Positions 12,281-21,145 of a DNA stretch of 64,000 bases are shown here, piece after piece. How positions within the stretch are numbered: position 1 is the first letter of the stretch; each line of letters starts with the position of its first letter. The translations under genes and the position numbers were made by a program. This DNA comes from Streptomyces sp. CB02056 (GTDB lineage: Bacteria > Actinomycetota > Actinomycetes > Streptomycetales > Streptomycetaceae): positions 496,001 to 560,000 of the forward strand of contig NZ_LIPD01000002.1 of the NCBI RefSeq assembly GCF_001905545.1. The letters are read 5' to 3'. The notes beneath the pieces were generated by a model. The model saw only the letters and a list, made by a program, of their open reading frames with translations, was not told where the DNA came from and did no database searches.

Positions 12281-12853
12281 ATGGTCAATCTGACGCGCAT
12301 CTACACCCGTACCGGCGATGACGGCACCACCGCGCTCGGCGACATGAGCCGGACCAGCAAGACCGATCCGAGACTGATCGCGTACGCGGACGCCAACGAG
12401 GCGAACGCGGCGATCGGGGTGGCCCTCGCCGTGGGGGAGCTGCCGGAGGACATGACGGCGGTGCTCGTCCGGGTCCAGAACGACCTGTTCGACGTCGGCG
12501 CCGACCTGTCCACCCCGGTGGTGGAGGACCCGAAGTACCCGCCGCTGCGGGTGCTGCAGTCCTACATCGACCGGCTGGAGGCGGACTGCGACGACTACCT
12601 GGCGCGGGTGGAGAAGCTGCGCAGCTTCATCCTGCCCGGCGGCACGGCCGGGGCGGCCCACCTGCACCTGGCCTGCACGGTGGTCCGGCGGGCCGAGCGC
12701 TCCACCTGGTCGGCGATCGCGGAGCACGGCGACAGCGTCAACCCGCTGACCGCGAAGTACCTCAACCGGCTGTCCGACCTGCTGTTCATCCTGGCCCGGG
12801 TGGCCAACAAGGAGCGCGGCGACGTGCTCTGGGTCCCGGGCGAGAACCGCTAG
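12281..12853 (+). CDS. Cob(I)alamin adenosyltransferase, PduO type
   Basis: 190-residue enzyme that transfers the adenosyl group of ATP to cob(I)alamin, making coenzyme B12. The PduO-type signature TRTGDDGTT is at 8-16, followed by a helical bundle with YADANEANAAIGVA, a VQNDLFDVGADL segment and the FILPGG..AA.LH....VVRRAER core near 115-140. The product is the cofactor required by the IcmA mutase encoded at 46.3 kb. TACGCT (12269-12274) ends 6 nt before the ATG, so the mRNA may be leaderless. A strong bidirectional terminator follows. Confidence 0.93.
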   Translation: MVNLTRIYTRTGDDGTTALGDMSRTSKTDPRLIAYADANEANAAIGVALAVGELPEDMTAVLVRVQNDLFDVGADLSTPVVEDPKYPPLRVLQSYIDRLEADCDDYLARVEKLRSFILPGGTAGAAHLHLACTVVRRAERSTWSAIAEHGDSVNPLTAKYLNRLSDLLFILARVANKERGDVLWVPGENR

Positions 12854-12860
12854 AACGCGA

Positions 12861-12913
12861 CGAGGGCCCGTCCCCGGACTCCTCCCCCGTGGGGGTCCGG
12901 GGACGGGCCCTCG
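12861..12913. terminator. Bidirectional terminator, 19-bp perfect stem
   Basis: Bases 12861-12879 pair perfectly with 12895-12913, with further C/G pairing in the loop. It separates the converging adenosyltransferase and membrane-protein genes. Confidence 0.85.
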
Positions 12914-12918
12914 ACGGT

Positions 12919-13539
12919 TCAGGGCCGGTCGGCGGGCGTGCCGCCGGGGGTGGTCCCGGCGAGGGTCTTCCCGGTGACCACCCGGCCGTCCTCGACCAGC
13001 ACGCCGGCCGGCGGCTGCTTGGGCCAGAGCGAGTAGCAGCCGGCCACGATCACGTTGACCACGGCGGCGATGCCCAGCTTGAGGTACCACTGGAGGAAGG
13101 TGCCGAAGTGGGCGGAGCCCGCGGAGAGCGGGACGAGCAGGGTGATCAGGCTCAGCGTGACGGCGGCGGACACGACGGTCCGGCCGGCGATCTGCCACTC
13201 GTACCTGGTCCGCTCGGGCCCGTACTTGGGCGAGGGCAGCGGCTTGGGGCCGCCGGCGAAGCGGTGCAGGAAGTGCCGGTCGGCCCAGCGGACCAGCGAG
13301 GGGCCGTAGCCGATCGAGAAGCCCGCGTAGCTCGCGGCGAGGGCGTGCGTCCAGCTCGCGGTGGAGCCGCCGCGCAGGTCGAGGACGGTGAGGGCGTAGA
13401 GGGTGAGGTCGACCAGTGGCAGACCGACCAGCAGCGCGGTGCTGGTGCGGCGCCACCGGAGCAGGTAGCGGGTGGCGAGGCCGAGGCCGAGCAGGATCCA
13501 GAATGAGATCTCGGCCGCGACGATGAGGGTGACGATCAC
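12919..13539 (-). CDS. Uncharacterised integral membrane protein
   Basis: 206 residues with about five hydrophobic stretches (roughly 2-25, 35-57, 65-85, 118-140 and 148-172), and a short polar, Gly/Pro-rich C-terminus. I do not recognise the family. The GTG at 13539 is chosen because a GGGAGCAG ribosome site lies just upstream; the longer frame upstream is low-quality. The gene is divergent from a histidine kinase gene 157 nt away, so it may be a target or partner of that two-component system. That link is inference only. Confidence 0.65.
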   Translation of the reverse strand: MIVTLIVAAEISFWILLGLGLATRYLLRWRRTSTALLVGLPLVDLTLYALTVLDLRGGSTASWTHALAASYAGFSIGYGPSLVRWADRHFLHRFAGGPKPLPSPKYGPERTRYEWQIAGRTVVSAAVTLSLITLLVPLSAGSAHFGTFLQWYLKLGIAAVVNVIVAGCYSLWPKQPPAGVLVEDGRVVTGKTLAGTTPGGTPADRP

Positions 13540-13696
13540 GTTCTGCTCCCGGGTGTTTCGGCGGTGCTTCCAGCCTGGTGCGTGGGCGTGCCGCTGTCGT
13601 CGTCGCGCGGTGCCGTAGCGGCCTGCACCTTTCGATGTAGCGGGCTCCTCCGTGGACCGGAGCCGGGCCAGCCGCCGGGGGTGGTGAGATGGGAAC

Positions 13697-14905
13697 GTGC
13701 CCCTCCCGTTCCCCGCCCTCTCCCCGCGCCGGCAGGACCAGCTGATCGCCCTCTGCGGGCTGCTCGGCGGTACGGTGCTGATCGTCTTCAAGGTGTACGA
13801 CCGGGCCGACCGGGTGCCGCTGTGGGCGGTGGTGCTGCCGCTGGTGGTGCTGGCGGGGCTGGAGCTGGTGCGCCGGACCAGGCCGGTGCTCGCGGTGTCG
13901 CTCGGCGGGCTGGCCTTCGCGGGCAGCCTGTTCGCCGGCAGCCTGCTGGCGACGCTGATCATGTACACCGACCTGCTGTACGCGGCGGTGATCTACGGGA
14001 CCCCGCGGATGTCCCGGGTGCTGCACCTGAGCGGCGGGGCCACCGTGCTGGCGCTCTCCACCCTCGCGGCGATCTACGGCGGGACGTCCGGGGCGCTGCT
14101 GGTGGTGGTGGTCAGCTCGCTGGTCTTCCTGGCCCCGGTGTGGACCGGGGACGTGGTGCGCAAGCACCGGGAGGAGGCGGAGACCGAGCGGCTGCGGGCG
14201 GAACAGACCGCGCTGCTCTCGGAGATGGACCGGCGCGAGGCGATCGGCGCCGAACGGGCCCGGATGGCACGGGAGTTGCACGACGTGGTGGCCAACCACC
14301 TGTCGGCGATCGCGATCCACGCCACCGGCGCCCAGTCGGTGGCCCGGCGCCGGAGCCTGCCCGAGGACGATCCGCTGGTGGAGGTGCTGGCGGTGATCCG
14401 GGAGAACAGCGTCCAGGGATTGGCCGAAATGCGACGCATGATCGGGCTGCTCCGGGACAGCGGCGGGGGAGAGGTGGACGAGTCCTACGCGGCGCCCGAC
14501 CTGGCCGCGGTGGACGCCCTGCTGGCCAAGGCCCGGGCGGCCGGCCAGGACGTCGGGCTGGACTTCGAGCTGTCCGAGTCCGGCGAGCGCGGCGACCTGC
14601 CGGTGCCGGTCGGTCTGGCCGCGTACCGGATCGTCCAGGAGTCGCTGACCAACGCGCTCAAGCACGCCGGGCCCGGACTGGTCAGCCTGCGGCTGGAGTT
14701 CGCGCCCGAGGAGCTGCGGATCGCCGTGGACAGCCCGTACCGGGGCGGGCCGGGCCGCGGGCTGCCCGGCGCCCGGGCGGGACTGGTGGGCATGGCGGAA
14801 CGGGCCGGGCTGCTCGGCGGCAGCTTCGAGGCCGGGCCGCGGGACGGGTACTGGAGGGTGCGCGCGGTGCTGCCGCGCGCCCAGGGGAACGAGGGGCGGG
14901 CATGA
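13697..14905 (+). CDS. Membrane sensor histidine kinase, NarL/HisKA_3 type
   Basis: 402 residues. Four or five transmembrane helices occupy about residues 15-150, with little extracytoplasmic sequence, so it probably senses within or near the membrane. The HisKA_3 dimerisation motif ARELHDVVANHLSAI places the phosphorylated His at 195. The ATPase domain has the ESLTNALKHA N-box near 312-323 and glycine-rich GLVGMAERAGLLGG near 359. Its last codons overlap the response-regulator gene as ATGA, so the two are co-translated. GTG start at 13697. Confidence 0.9.
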   Translation: MPLPFPALSPRRQDQLIALCGLLGGTVLIVFKVYDRADRVPLWAVVLPLVVLAGLELVRRTRPVLAVSLGGLAFAGSLFAGSLLATLIMYTDLLYAAVIYGTPRMSRVLHLSGGATVLALSTLAAIYGGTSGALLVVVVSSLVFLAPVWTGDVVRKHREEAETERLRAEQTALLSEMDRREAIGAERARMARELHDVVANHLSAIAIHATGAQSVARRRSLPEDDPLVEVLAVIRENSVQGLAEMRRMIGLLRDSGGGEVDESYAAPDLAAVDALLAKARAAGQDVGLDFELSESGERGDLPVPVGLAAYRIVQESLTNALKHAGPGLVSLRLEFAPEELRIAVDSPYRGGPGRGLPGARAGLVGMAERAGLLGGSFEAGPRDGYWRVRAVLPRAQGNEGRA

Positions 14906-15552
14906 CGATCCGGGTACTGGTGGCCGAGGACCAGGCGGCGGTGCGGGCGGCGCTGGTGATGATCCTGCGCGCCGAGCCGGGCTTCGAGGTGGTCGGGCAG
15001 GCCGCCGACGGCGAGGAGGCCGTCCGGCTGGCGCTGGAGCTGCGGCCGGACGTGGTGCTGATGGACGTGCAGATGCCCCGGCTGGACGGCGTCTCGGCGA
15101 CCCGCGAGGTGGTCGCCGCCGGGGCCGGGCAGGTGCTCGTGCTGACCACCTTCGACCTGGACGAGTACGTCTACGGCGCGCTGCGGGCCGGCGCGTCCGG
15201 CTTCCTGCTCAAGGACCTGGAGGCGGACACCCTGGTCGAGGGCATCCGTACGGTGGCGCGCGGGGACGGCATGCTGGCGCCCTCGGTGACCAAGCGTCTG
15301 ATCGGGGCCTTCGCCCGCCCCGAGCGGACGGTCGGACCGGAGGCCCGGGCGGCGGTGGGCGCGCTGACCGGCCGCGAGCGGGAGGTGCTGGCCTGCATCG
15401 GCTCCGGGATGTCCAACGGGGAGATCGCGGCCCGGCTGGAGATGGCGGAGGCGACCACCAAGACGCACGTCAGCCGCATCCTGGCGAAGCTGCGGCTGCG
15501 CAGCCGGGTGCAGGCGGCGATCCTGGCCCAGGACCTCGGGCTGACCATCTGA
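14902..15552 (+). CDS. LuxR-type response regulator
   Basis: 216 residues: an N-terminal receiver domain with the acidic pair E9-D10, phosphoacceptor D55 in VVLMDVQMP, and K104 in the FLLKD segment, then a C-terminal LuxR helix-turn-helix (LTGREREVLACIGSG...NGEIAARLEMAEATTKTHVSRIL). Partner of the kinase upstream by a 4-nt overlap. Target genes are unknown; the divergent membrane-protein gene is the closest candidate. An 8-bp hairpin follows. Confidence 0.92.
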   Translation: MTIRVLVAEDQAAVRAALVMILRAEPGFEVVGQAADGEEAVRLALELRPDVVLMDVQMPRLDGVSATREVVAAGAGQVLVLTTFDLDEYVYGALRAGASGFLLKDLEADTLVEGIRTVARGDGMLAPSVTKRLIGAFARPERTVGPEARAAVGALTGREREVLACIGSGMSNGEIAARLEMAEATTKTHVSRILAKLRLRSRVQAAILAQDLGLTI

Positions 15553-15571
15553 TCACCCTCTTGTCGCCCTC

Positions 15572-15593
15572 CGGTCGCCTTCTTGGGCGACCG
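15572..15593 (+). terminator. Terminator of the two-component operon
   Basis: CGGTCGCC (15572-15579), loop TTCTTG, GGCGACCG (15586-15593), 20 nt after the response-regulator stop. Confidence 0.6.
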
Positions 15594-15753
15594 ACCAGGT
15601 CGGTTGCAGATCACACTCCCGATTGCTATTGCACGGGGGATTTGGGCATTAGAGTCCGGCCAGAGCGATGCGGCTCCTACGGCGGGTGACCCCTGTCCTG
15701 AGCCGCCTTCAGGGCCCGCCCGCAGGGCGGCGACGGCATCGGGAGACCCAGCC

Positions 15754-16623
15754 ATGAGCAATGCGTCCAGCAAGCAGATCGCCGTGATCGGTGCCGGCCT
15801 GATGGGCGCCGGCATCGCCCAGGTGTCCGCGCAGGCCGGCCACCCGGTGGTGCTGCGGGACGTCACCGAGGAGGCGCTCCAGCGGGGCCTGGCGGGCATC
15901 CGCGCCTCGTACGGGAAGTTCGTCGCCAAGGGCAGGCTGAGCGCCGAGGACGCCGAGGCCGCGCTGGGCCGGATCACCACCACCACCGACCTGGGCGCCG
16001 TCGCCGAGGCCGACATCGTGGTCGAGGCCGTGTTCGAGAAGCTGGAGGTCAAGGAGGGCGTCTTCCGCGAGCTCGACAAGCTCGCCAAGGACGGCGCCGT
16101 GCTGGCCTCCAACACCTCCGCCATCCCGATCACCCGGATCGCCGCCGCCACGGAGCGCCCGGAGTCGGTCGTCGGCGTCCACTTCTTCTCGCCGGTCCCG
16201 ATGATGAAGCTGGTCGAGCTGGTCCGCGGCTACAAGACCAGCGACGAGACGCTGGCCACCGCCCGCGCCTACGCCGAGGGCGTCGGCAAGGAGGTCGTGG
16301 TGGTCAACCGCGACGTGGCCGGCTTCGTGACCACCCGCCTGATCACCGCGCTGGTCGTCGAGGCCGCCAGCCTGTACGAGTCGGGCGTGGCCACCGCCGA
16401 GGACATCGACACCGCCTGCCGGCTCGGTTTCGGCCACGCGATGGGCCCGCTCCAGACCGCCGACCTGACCGGCGTGGACATCCTGCTGCACGCCGCCCGC
16501 AACATCTACGACGAGACCCAGGACGAGAAGTTCGCCGCGCCGGAGATCATGGCCCGCATGGTCACCGCCGGTGACCTGGGACGCAAGAGCGGCCGCGGCT
16601 TCTACCCGTACGAGGGCAAGTGA
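15754..16623 (+). CDS. 3-hydroxybutyryl-CoA dehydrogenase
   Basis: 289-residue NAD(P)-dependent enzyme reducing acetoacetyl-CoA to 3-hydroxybutyryl-CoA. The Rossmann motif VIGAGLMGAGIA is at 11-22, ASNTSAIPIT supplies substrate contacts, HFFSPVPMMKLVEL holds the catalytic His, and the C-terminal dimerisation domain ends LGRKSGRGFYPY. GGGAG (15741-15745) fixes the ATG at 15754. TTGCAC at 15629 and TAGAGT at 15650 resemble promoter boxes but are only 15 nt apart. The product links to the thiolase at 34 kb in C4-acyl-CoA metabolism (ethylmalonyl-CoA, butyrate or PHB related). Confidence 0.92.
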   Translation: MSNASSKQIAVIGAGLMGAGIAQVSAQAGHPVVLRDVTEEALQRGLAGIRASYGKFVAKGRLSAEDAEAALGRITTTTDLGAVAEADIVVEAVFEKLEVKEGVFRELDKLAKDGAVLASNTSAIPITRIAAATERPESVVGVHFFSPVPMMKLVELVRGYKTSDETLATARAYAEGVGKEVVVVNRDVAGFVTTRLITALVVEAASLYESGVATAEDIDTACRLGFGHAMGPLQTADLTGVDILLHAARNIYDETQDEKFAAPEIMARMVTAGDLGRKSGRGFYPYEGK

Positions 16624-16644
16624 GCCGGCGGGGCTGAACGACCG

Positions 16645-16678
16645 GCGGGCCGTGCGATCGGAGCATCGTACGGCCCGC
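16645..16678 (+). terminator. Terminator after 3-hydroxybutyryl-CoA dehydrogenase
   Basis: A 14-bp stem with one G-T pair (16645-16658 with 16665-16678) and a six-base loop. The remaining 298 nt up to the STAS gene must contain its promoter; I could not define one, and no further gene is apparent. Confidence 0.75.
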
Positions 16679-16976
16679 TCCGCCGGGCCGGGTGAGTTTC
16701 CTCACGCAGCGTGCCGCAGACGGGTGATTTGGGCGGTAATCGAGCGTAGGTGTGGGGCCGACCTGCGTATATTCCCTCGGACGGGTGAAGTTGCTTCAGA
16801 TCTGGCCGGAACCAGCAACCTGCGGAGCCGGTTCACCGTCAGATGAGGGAACCCGGCATTCCGCCCGGGGCCGGGTGAGGGGCTGCGGCCCGCCCGGACG
16901 AACCCCCCGCTCCCGTACCCGGCACGGCCGGGGCGGACCCGCCCCGCACCAGGCCGTCCAGGCGAAGGAGGAGAGC

Positions 16977-17306
16977 ATGCGCATCACCGGCGACCACACG
17001 GCGCTGGCCATCGAAGGCCGCCTCGACGTGCGCACCGCCGCCGACGCGCGGGTCCGGTTGCACCAGGCCGTGGACGGCGGCCTCGGCGACCTCGTGCTCG
17101 ACCTCGCCCGGCTGGAGTTCTGGGACGCCACCGGACTCGGCGTGATCATGGGCACCCACCGGCGGGCCGGCCGGATCGGCCGCCGCCTGGTGCTGCGCTC
17201 CGTCCCGGCCCAGCTCCAGCGGCTGCTGGTGGCCACCAAGCTGCACCGCATCCTGGCCGTCGACGGCGCCGCGGGCGTCGCCGAGGCGCACGGGGTCGCG
17301 CTCTAG
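16977..17306 (+). CDS. STAS-domain protein (anti-sigma-factor antagonist-like)
   Basis: 109 residues forming a single STAS domain: EGRLDVRTAADAR, DLVLDLARLEFWDATGLGVIMG and a C-terminal helix LQRLLVATKLHRIL. The segment DATGLG aligns with the D-S-S/T-G phosphorylation loop of SpoIIAA-type antagonists; here the phosphorylatable residue would be Thr in DAT. Such proteins bind anti-sigma kinases in a phosphorylation-dependent way. AGGAGGAG lies just before ATG 16977. Its TAG stop is part of the CTAG target duplicated by the adjacent MITE, so the insertion leaves the protein intact. Confidence 0.85.
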   Translation: MRITGDHTALAIEGRLDVRTAADARVRLHQAVDGGLGDLVLDLARLEFWDATGLGVIMGTHRRAGRIGRRLVLRSVPAQLQRLLVATKLHRILAVDGAAGVAEAHGVAL

Positions 17307-17476
17307 GGCGTGTCTTCAAACTCGCGTCTGCGGGCCGACGCCGGTGCACGCACCTCGCCGCGTTGTCGTCGGTCGCCAATGCTCCGCAGTGGCTCCCTCC
17401 TCCGCCTTGCGATGCACGCACCCCAACGCCGCCCCGCCCACCCTCCGGGCGGACGACGGGAGTTTGAAGACACGCC
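17307..17476. mobile_element. MITE of IS5-like type, 170 bp, with CTAG target duplication
   Basis: Perfect 17-bp terminal inverted repeats (17307-17323 starting GGCGTGTC, and 17460-17476) bounded by CTAG on both sides (17303-17306 and 17477-17480). With the palindromic target included, the repeat is 21 bp and perfect. The 136-bp interior encodes no transposase. CTAG-type duplication and this terminus are what I associate with non-autonomous relatives of IS5-family elements in Streptomyces. The remaining gap to 17727 shows no gene I can support. Confidence 0.85.
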
Positions 17477-17727
17477 CTAGACACGGTTGCTCCGCGCGCC
17501 GGACCGCACGCCCGCGTACGTCCGACCCCGCCCGCGCAACGCCCCTGGTCAGCGCCGCCGACCGGTCGTCAGCCACGGACCGCTCTGCACGGTCGGGGCC
17601 GGATGTGCAAGAGTCTGCCCGTCAGAAGACGGCCGCCGGGGCTGCCTCCAGCCCGGCCGCGGCCGCGAGCGGGACGTCAGCCGGGCGGCGCGGGGCGCCG
17701 ACGGCCGAGCACGATGCGGAGCAGAAC

Positions 17728-20001
17728 GTGTCACAGCCATCCGGTGAGTTCCGGCAGGAGGCCGTCCGCACCCGTGGCGGTGAACTGGTCTCCGGCGGCC
17801 TGCTGGTGGGCGTCGGCGCACCGGACGGCTCCGAGGCCAGGACCTGTCCCGAGGAGTGGCGTCCGCGTCCGCGCCGGACCGGACGCAGCGAGCCCGCCCG
17901 CGGCCCGGTCGGCGGCGTCGGCCGCGCGGTCGGCCCGCTCGCGCTCGGCGCGGGGCCCGCCGACCTGCCGATGCTGGACCGCGAGGTCGACGTCGTCGAA
18001 CTGCTCGGCCTGCTCTCCGAGGGCCGCTCGATACGCCTGGTCGGCCAGGCCGGCTCGGGCCGCAGCGCGCTGCTGTCGGCCGTCGCCGAGGCCGCCGCCG
18101 ACCTCGCCCCCGGTGGAGTGGTGCAGCTCTGTGGCCACCGCCGGACCCTTCCCGACCTGCTCCAGGACCTCTTCGCGGCCACCCACCACGCCCCCGGCTA
18201 CCGCCCCGACCCCGGGCAGCTGGCCGCCCACCTCGCCGAGGTCGGCGCGATCGTGGTGATCGACTCCGCCGAGCCCGCGGGCGCCGAGCTGGAGCAGCTG
18301 CTCGCCGCCGCCCCCGGCTGCGCCTTCCTGATCTCCGCCGCCCCGGACGGCCCGCCGCTGCCGGCCGGCTCCCGGCTCCAGGACCACCTGGTGGCCGGGC
18401 TCTCCCGCTCCGCCTGCCTCGCCCTCACCGCCCGGCTGGCCGGGCGGCCGCTGGACGTCGACGAGAAGGCCTGGGCGGTGGACCTCTGGTTCGAGTCCGA
18501 GGGCCTGCCGCTGCGCTTCGTCCAGGCCGCCGCCCTGCTGCGCCAGCGGGACGTCGCGGTGGACGCGCTGGTCGCCGCCGAGGACGACCGGATGGACGTC
18601 TTCGGGGCCGTCGACGGGCCCGTCCACGACCCGGACCCGGCGATCCGGGAGGACGCGCTGCGCCGCACCGTCCCGCTGCCCTCGGTGGCGGAGACCGCCT
18701 CGCCCGCGGTCCGGCTCGCCGAGGGGCTGAGCGAGCCCGCGCAGGCCGTGCTGCGGCTCGCCGTCGCGCTCGGCGGCGAGTGCCCCACCGCGCCGCACCT
18801 GCCGGCGCTGATCGACGTCGGGCAGGGCGAGGCCGCGCTCGCCGAACTCGCCGACGCCGGACTGGCGGTGTCCATCGGCGGGCACCACCGGCTGACCGCC
18901 GGCGCGCAGGACCTGCTCGCCCCGCACTGGCCGGCCCGCGGCTGCGTCGACGGCGCCGCCCAGCACTTCGCCTGGTGGGTCGGGCACAGCTCGGTGACGC
19001 TGGAACAGATCGCCGCCGAGGCCGAGGTGATGATCGGGGTGCTGCTCGCCGACCGCACCGCCGGGCGGCACGACGCGGTGGTCCGGCTCGCCCGTGCGGC
19101 GGCGCCCGCGCTGGCGCTGTCGCTGCGCTGGGGCGCCTGGGAGCGGGTGCTCCAGCTCGGCCTGGAGGCGGCCCGCCAGACCGGTTCGGCGGTCGACCAG
19201 GCCTGGTTCCACCACGAGGCGGGCGTGCACGCGATCTGCCTCCAGCAGCCCTCCCGGGCCATCGCCGAACTGGAGACCGCGCTCACCCTGCGGGCCGCCG
19301 CGGGCGACCAGCGCGGGGTGGCCGCCGTCGGCCGGATGCTCGACCTGCTCCGCGCCGAGGGCCGGCAGCTGCCGGCCGCCGCGCCCGCCGTGGCGGCGCC
19401 CGGCCGCGCCCCGGTGATCCGCAAGATCGCGGCCCGGGTGCCGGCCCGCCTGAAGTCCAGCAGGCGGCGGCGGGCGGCCGTGGTCTCCACGGCCGTGCTG
19501 ACCCTGGGGGTGCTCGGCACGGCGGTGGCGATGAGCTTCAGCGGGCCGGACGAGGTCAAGGGGAAGGACCCGTACAGCGGCCGGATGGACGGCGGCGGCG
19601 ACACCCAGGAGGCGCCGTTCCCGCAGCCCTCCGGCAGCACCGGGACGGGGACGGCCGGCGCCGGGCCGGGCAGCCCGGCGGGGCAGGGGAGCGGCCCGCA
19701 GCCGTCCACGAGCGGCAGCGCCTCGCACGCGTCGAGCTCCTCGCCGACCAGGCGGCCGAGCTCCTCGCCGGGGGCGGGCGAGTCGCAGGCCCCGCAGCAG
19801 TCGCAGCCGCCCGCACCGGGCCAGTCGCAGCCGCCGGTCCAGCCGCCGGGTCAGTCGCCGCCGCCCCAGCAGACGGGGCAGCCCTCGCAGCCGCCGACGA
19901 CGGGCCACAGCGCGTCGGCCTCGGCGTCCACCACGAGCTCGCCGTCGGCCACGTCCGGGTCGCCGACGACCCCGAGCGGGACGGCGAGCGCGACGCCGTG
20001 A
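17728..20001 (+). CDS. Membrane-anchored P-loop (STAND/AAA-like) protein
   Basis: About 757 residues. An N-terminal low-complexity part is followed by a nucleotide-binding domain with a P-loop GQAGSGRS near 106-113 (Arg where Lys is usual) and a hydrophobic strand VGAIVVIDSAE near 172-182 as a Walker B candidate. Then come helical repeats resembling LuxR-family ATPase or TPR arms, one transmembrane helix at about 583-607 after RRRR, and a ~150-residue Ser/Pro/Gln/Thr-rich tail that should lie outside the membrane. GTG 17728 with GGAG 6 nt upstream is preferred, but the frame is open back through the MITE and the start is uncertain. Function unknown; the neighbouring STAS gene suggests signalling. 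Confidence 0.6.
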   Translation: MSQPSGEFRQEAVRTRGGELVSGGLLVGVGAPDGSEARTCPEEWRPRPRRTGRSEPARGPVGGVGRAVGPLALGAGPADLPMLDREVDVVELLGLLSEGRSIRLVGQAGSGRSALLSAVAEAAADLAPGGVVQLCGHRRTLPDLLQDLFAATHHAPGYRPDPGQLAAHLAEVGAIVVIDSAEPAGAELEQLLAAAPGCAFLISAAPDGPPLPAGSRLQDHLVAGLSRSACLALTARLAGRPLDVDEKAWAVDLWFESEGLPLRFVQAAALLRQRDVAVDALVAAEDDRMDVFGAVDGPVHDPDPAIREDALRRTVPLPSVAETASPAVRLAEGLSEPAQAVLRLAVALGGECPTAPHLPALIDVGQGEAALAELADAGLAVSIGGHHRLTAGAQDLLAPHWPARGCVDGAAQHFAWWVGHSSVTLEQIAAEAEVMIGVLLADRTAGRHDAVVRLARAAAPALALSLRWGAWERVLQLGLEAARQTGSAVDQAWFHHEAGVHAICLQQPSRAIAELETALTLRAAAGDQRGVAAVGRMLDLLRAEGRQLPAAAPAVAAPGRAPVIRKIAARVPARLKSSRRRRAAVVSTAVLTLGVLGTAVAMSFSGPDEVKGKDPYSGRMDGGGDTQEAPFPQPSGSTGTGTAGAGPGSPAGQGSGPQPSTSGSASHASSSSPTRRPSSSPGAGESQAPQQSQPPAPGQSQPPVQPPGQSPPPQQTGQPSQPPTTGHSASASASTTSSPSATSGSPTTPSGTASATP

Positions 20002-20005
20002 GCGG

Positions 20006-20665
20006 TCAGAACAGCTTGAGCTTGTCGTCGTCGATGCCGCGCAGCTCGTCGTAGTCCAGCACCACGCAGCCGATGCCGCGGTCGGTGGCCAGCACGCGGG
20101 CCTGCGGCTTGATCTCCTGCGCGGCGAAGACGCCCTTGACCGGGGCCAGCAGCGGGTCCCGGTTGAGGAGTTCGAGGTAGCGGGTGAGCTGTTCGACGCC
20201 GTCGATCTCGCCGCGGCGCTTGATCTCGACGGCCACCGTGGAGCCGTCGGCGTCGCGGCAGAGGATGTCGACCGGGCCGATCGCCGTGGGGTACTCGCGG
20301 CGGATCAGCGACCAGCCGGCACCGAGCACCTCCATCCGGTCCGCGAGCAGCTCCTGGAGGTGTGCCTCCACGCCGTCCTTGATCAGGCCCGGGTCGACCC
20401 CGAGCTCGTGGGACGAGTCGTGCAGCACCTCCTCCAGCGTGATGATGAGCTTCTCGCCGGCCTTGTTCTCCACCGTCCAGACCCCGTCGGCCTCCTTGAG
20501 GACGCACGGCGGGGACATCCAGTTGAGCGGCTTGTAGGCGCGGTCGTCGGCGTGGATGCTGACGCTGCCGTCGGCCTTGACCAGGATCAGCCTGGTGGCG
20601 GAGGGCAGATGGGCGGAGAGCCGACCGGCATAGTCGACTGAGCAGCGGGCAATTACGAGACGCAC
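20006..20665 (-). CDS. nucS: Mismatch-specific endonuclease NucS
   Basis: 219-residue homologue of NucS/EndoMS, which cuts both strands at mismatches and provides the MutS/MutL-independent mismatch repair of actinobacteria. The N-terminal DNA-binding/dimerisation domain leads to the nuclease core PVDILC (D133), VAVEIKRRG (E147, K149) and Q159. The extreme C-terminus KLKLF matches the sliding-clamp-binding tail. GTG at 20665 is chosen by homology; TAGCGT 8 nt upstream suggests a leaderless or near-leaderless message. It converges on the P-loop gene with only 4 nt between stops. Confidence 0.95.
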   Translation of the reverse strand: MRLVIARCSVDYAGRLSAHLPSATRLILVKADGSVSIHADDRAYKPLNWMSPPCVLKEADGVWTVENKAGEKLIITLEEVLHDSSHELGVDPGLIKDGVEAHLQELLADRMEVLGAGWSLIRREYPTAIGPVDILCRDADGSTVAVEIKRRGEIDGVEQLTRYLELLNRDPLLAPVKGVFAAQEIKPQARVLATDRGIGCVVLDYDELRGIDDDKLKLF

Positions 20666-20809
20666 GGTCGACCACGCTAGCCCACCGGGGCCAGTTGATG
20701 CGATTCCGCGACGGCTGGGTGAAGAAAGCGCGAACCCGGCCAACATTGAGGTCCTGCGGTCCGGCTACCGCCCGTCGAGGCCTGGCGCCCCCACCCTCGG
20801 GTCGCTACG

Positions 20810-20969
20810 GTGTGTGACGACACGCTCGCGGGATCGCTGTCAACGGGGATGGAGACTTCAGATGAACGATCCGACGGGATCCGGCCAATCTGGTGCACCG
20901 CACTGTGTTTCCGAAGCAATCCACAGGAATGACGGGCCCGCCGCTCCGTTGACTGCCACGCTGTTGTGA
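20810..20969 (+). other. Candidate 35-residue small ORF in the nucS-21.1 kb gap
   Basis: ATG 20862 to TGA 20969 encodes 35 residues beginning MNDPTGSGQSG, with GGAG (20851-20854) at 7-nt spacing. Upstream, TACGGT (20806-20811) is a possible -10 box and GTG-N6-GACAC at 20810-20823 resembles a CRP-type half-palindrome. There is no homology I recognise. The rest of the 480-nt gap shows no other gene. Confidence 0.25.
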
Positions 20970-21145
20970 GCGCGTTCGGTGTCCGGGACGTCACGTCCCG
21001 TGGCGCCGCCGCCGTCGCGAAGGCGCCGGAAACCCCTGTCCCTCGGTGTTCCGGACGCCCCATGCGAAACCACCACCCTCACTGTGAGCTTGACCTACGC
21101 ACGACCACCCGGGCGCCGCGCGGGTGGACCGCGAGAGGAGAATCC

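Noticed and set aside
17344..17727. Start of the P-loop protein inside the MITE
   Set aside because: The frame is open by chance through the element; a start with a ribosome site exists at 17728, and the ancestral gene cannot depend on the insert.
20810..20823. Exact match to GTG-N6-GNCAC, the Crp motif I recall for S. coelicolor
   Set aside because: With seven fixed bases several matches are expected by chance in 64 kb; no second symmetric feature supports it, so it is only mentioned with the small ORF.
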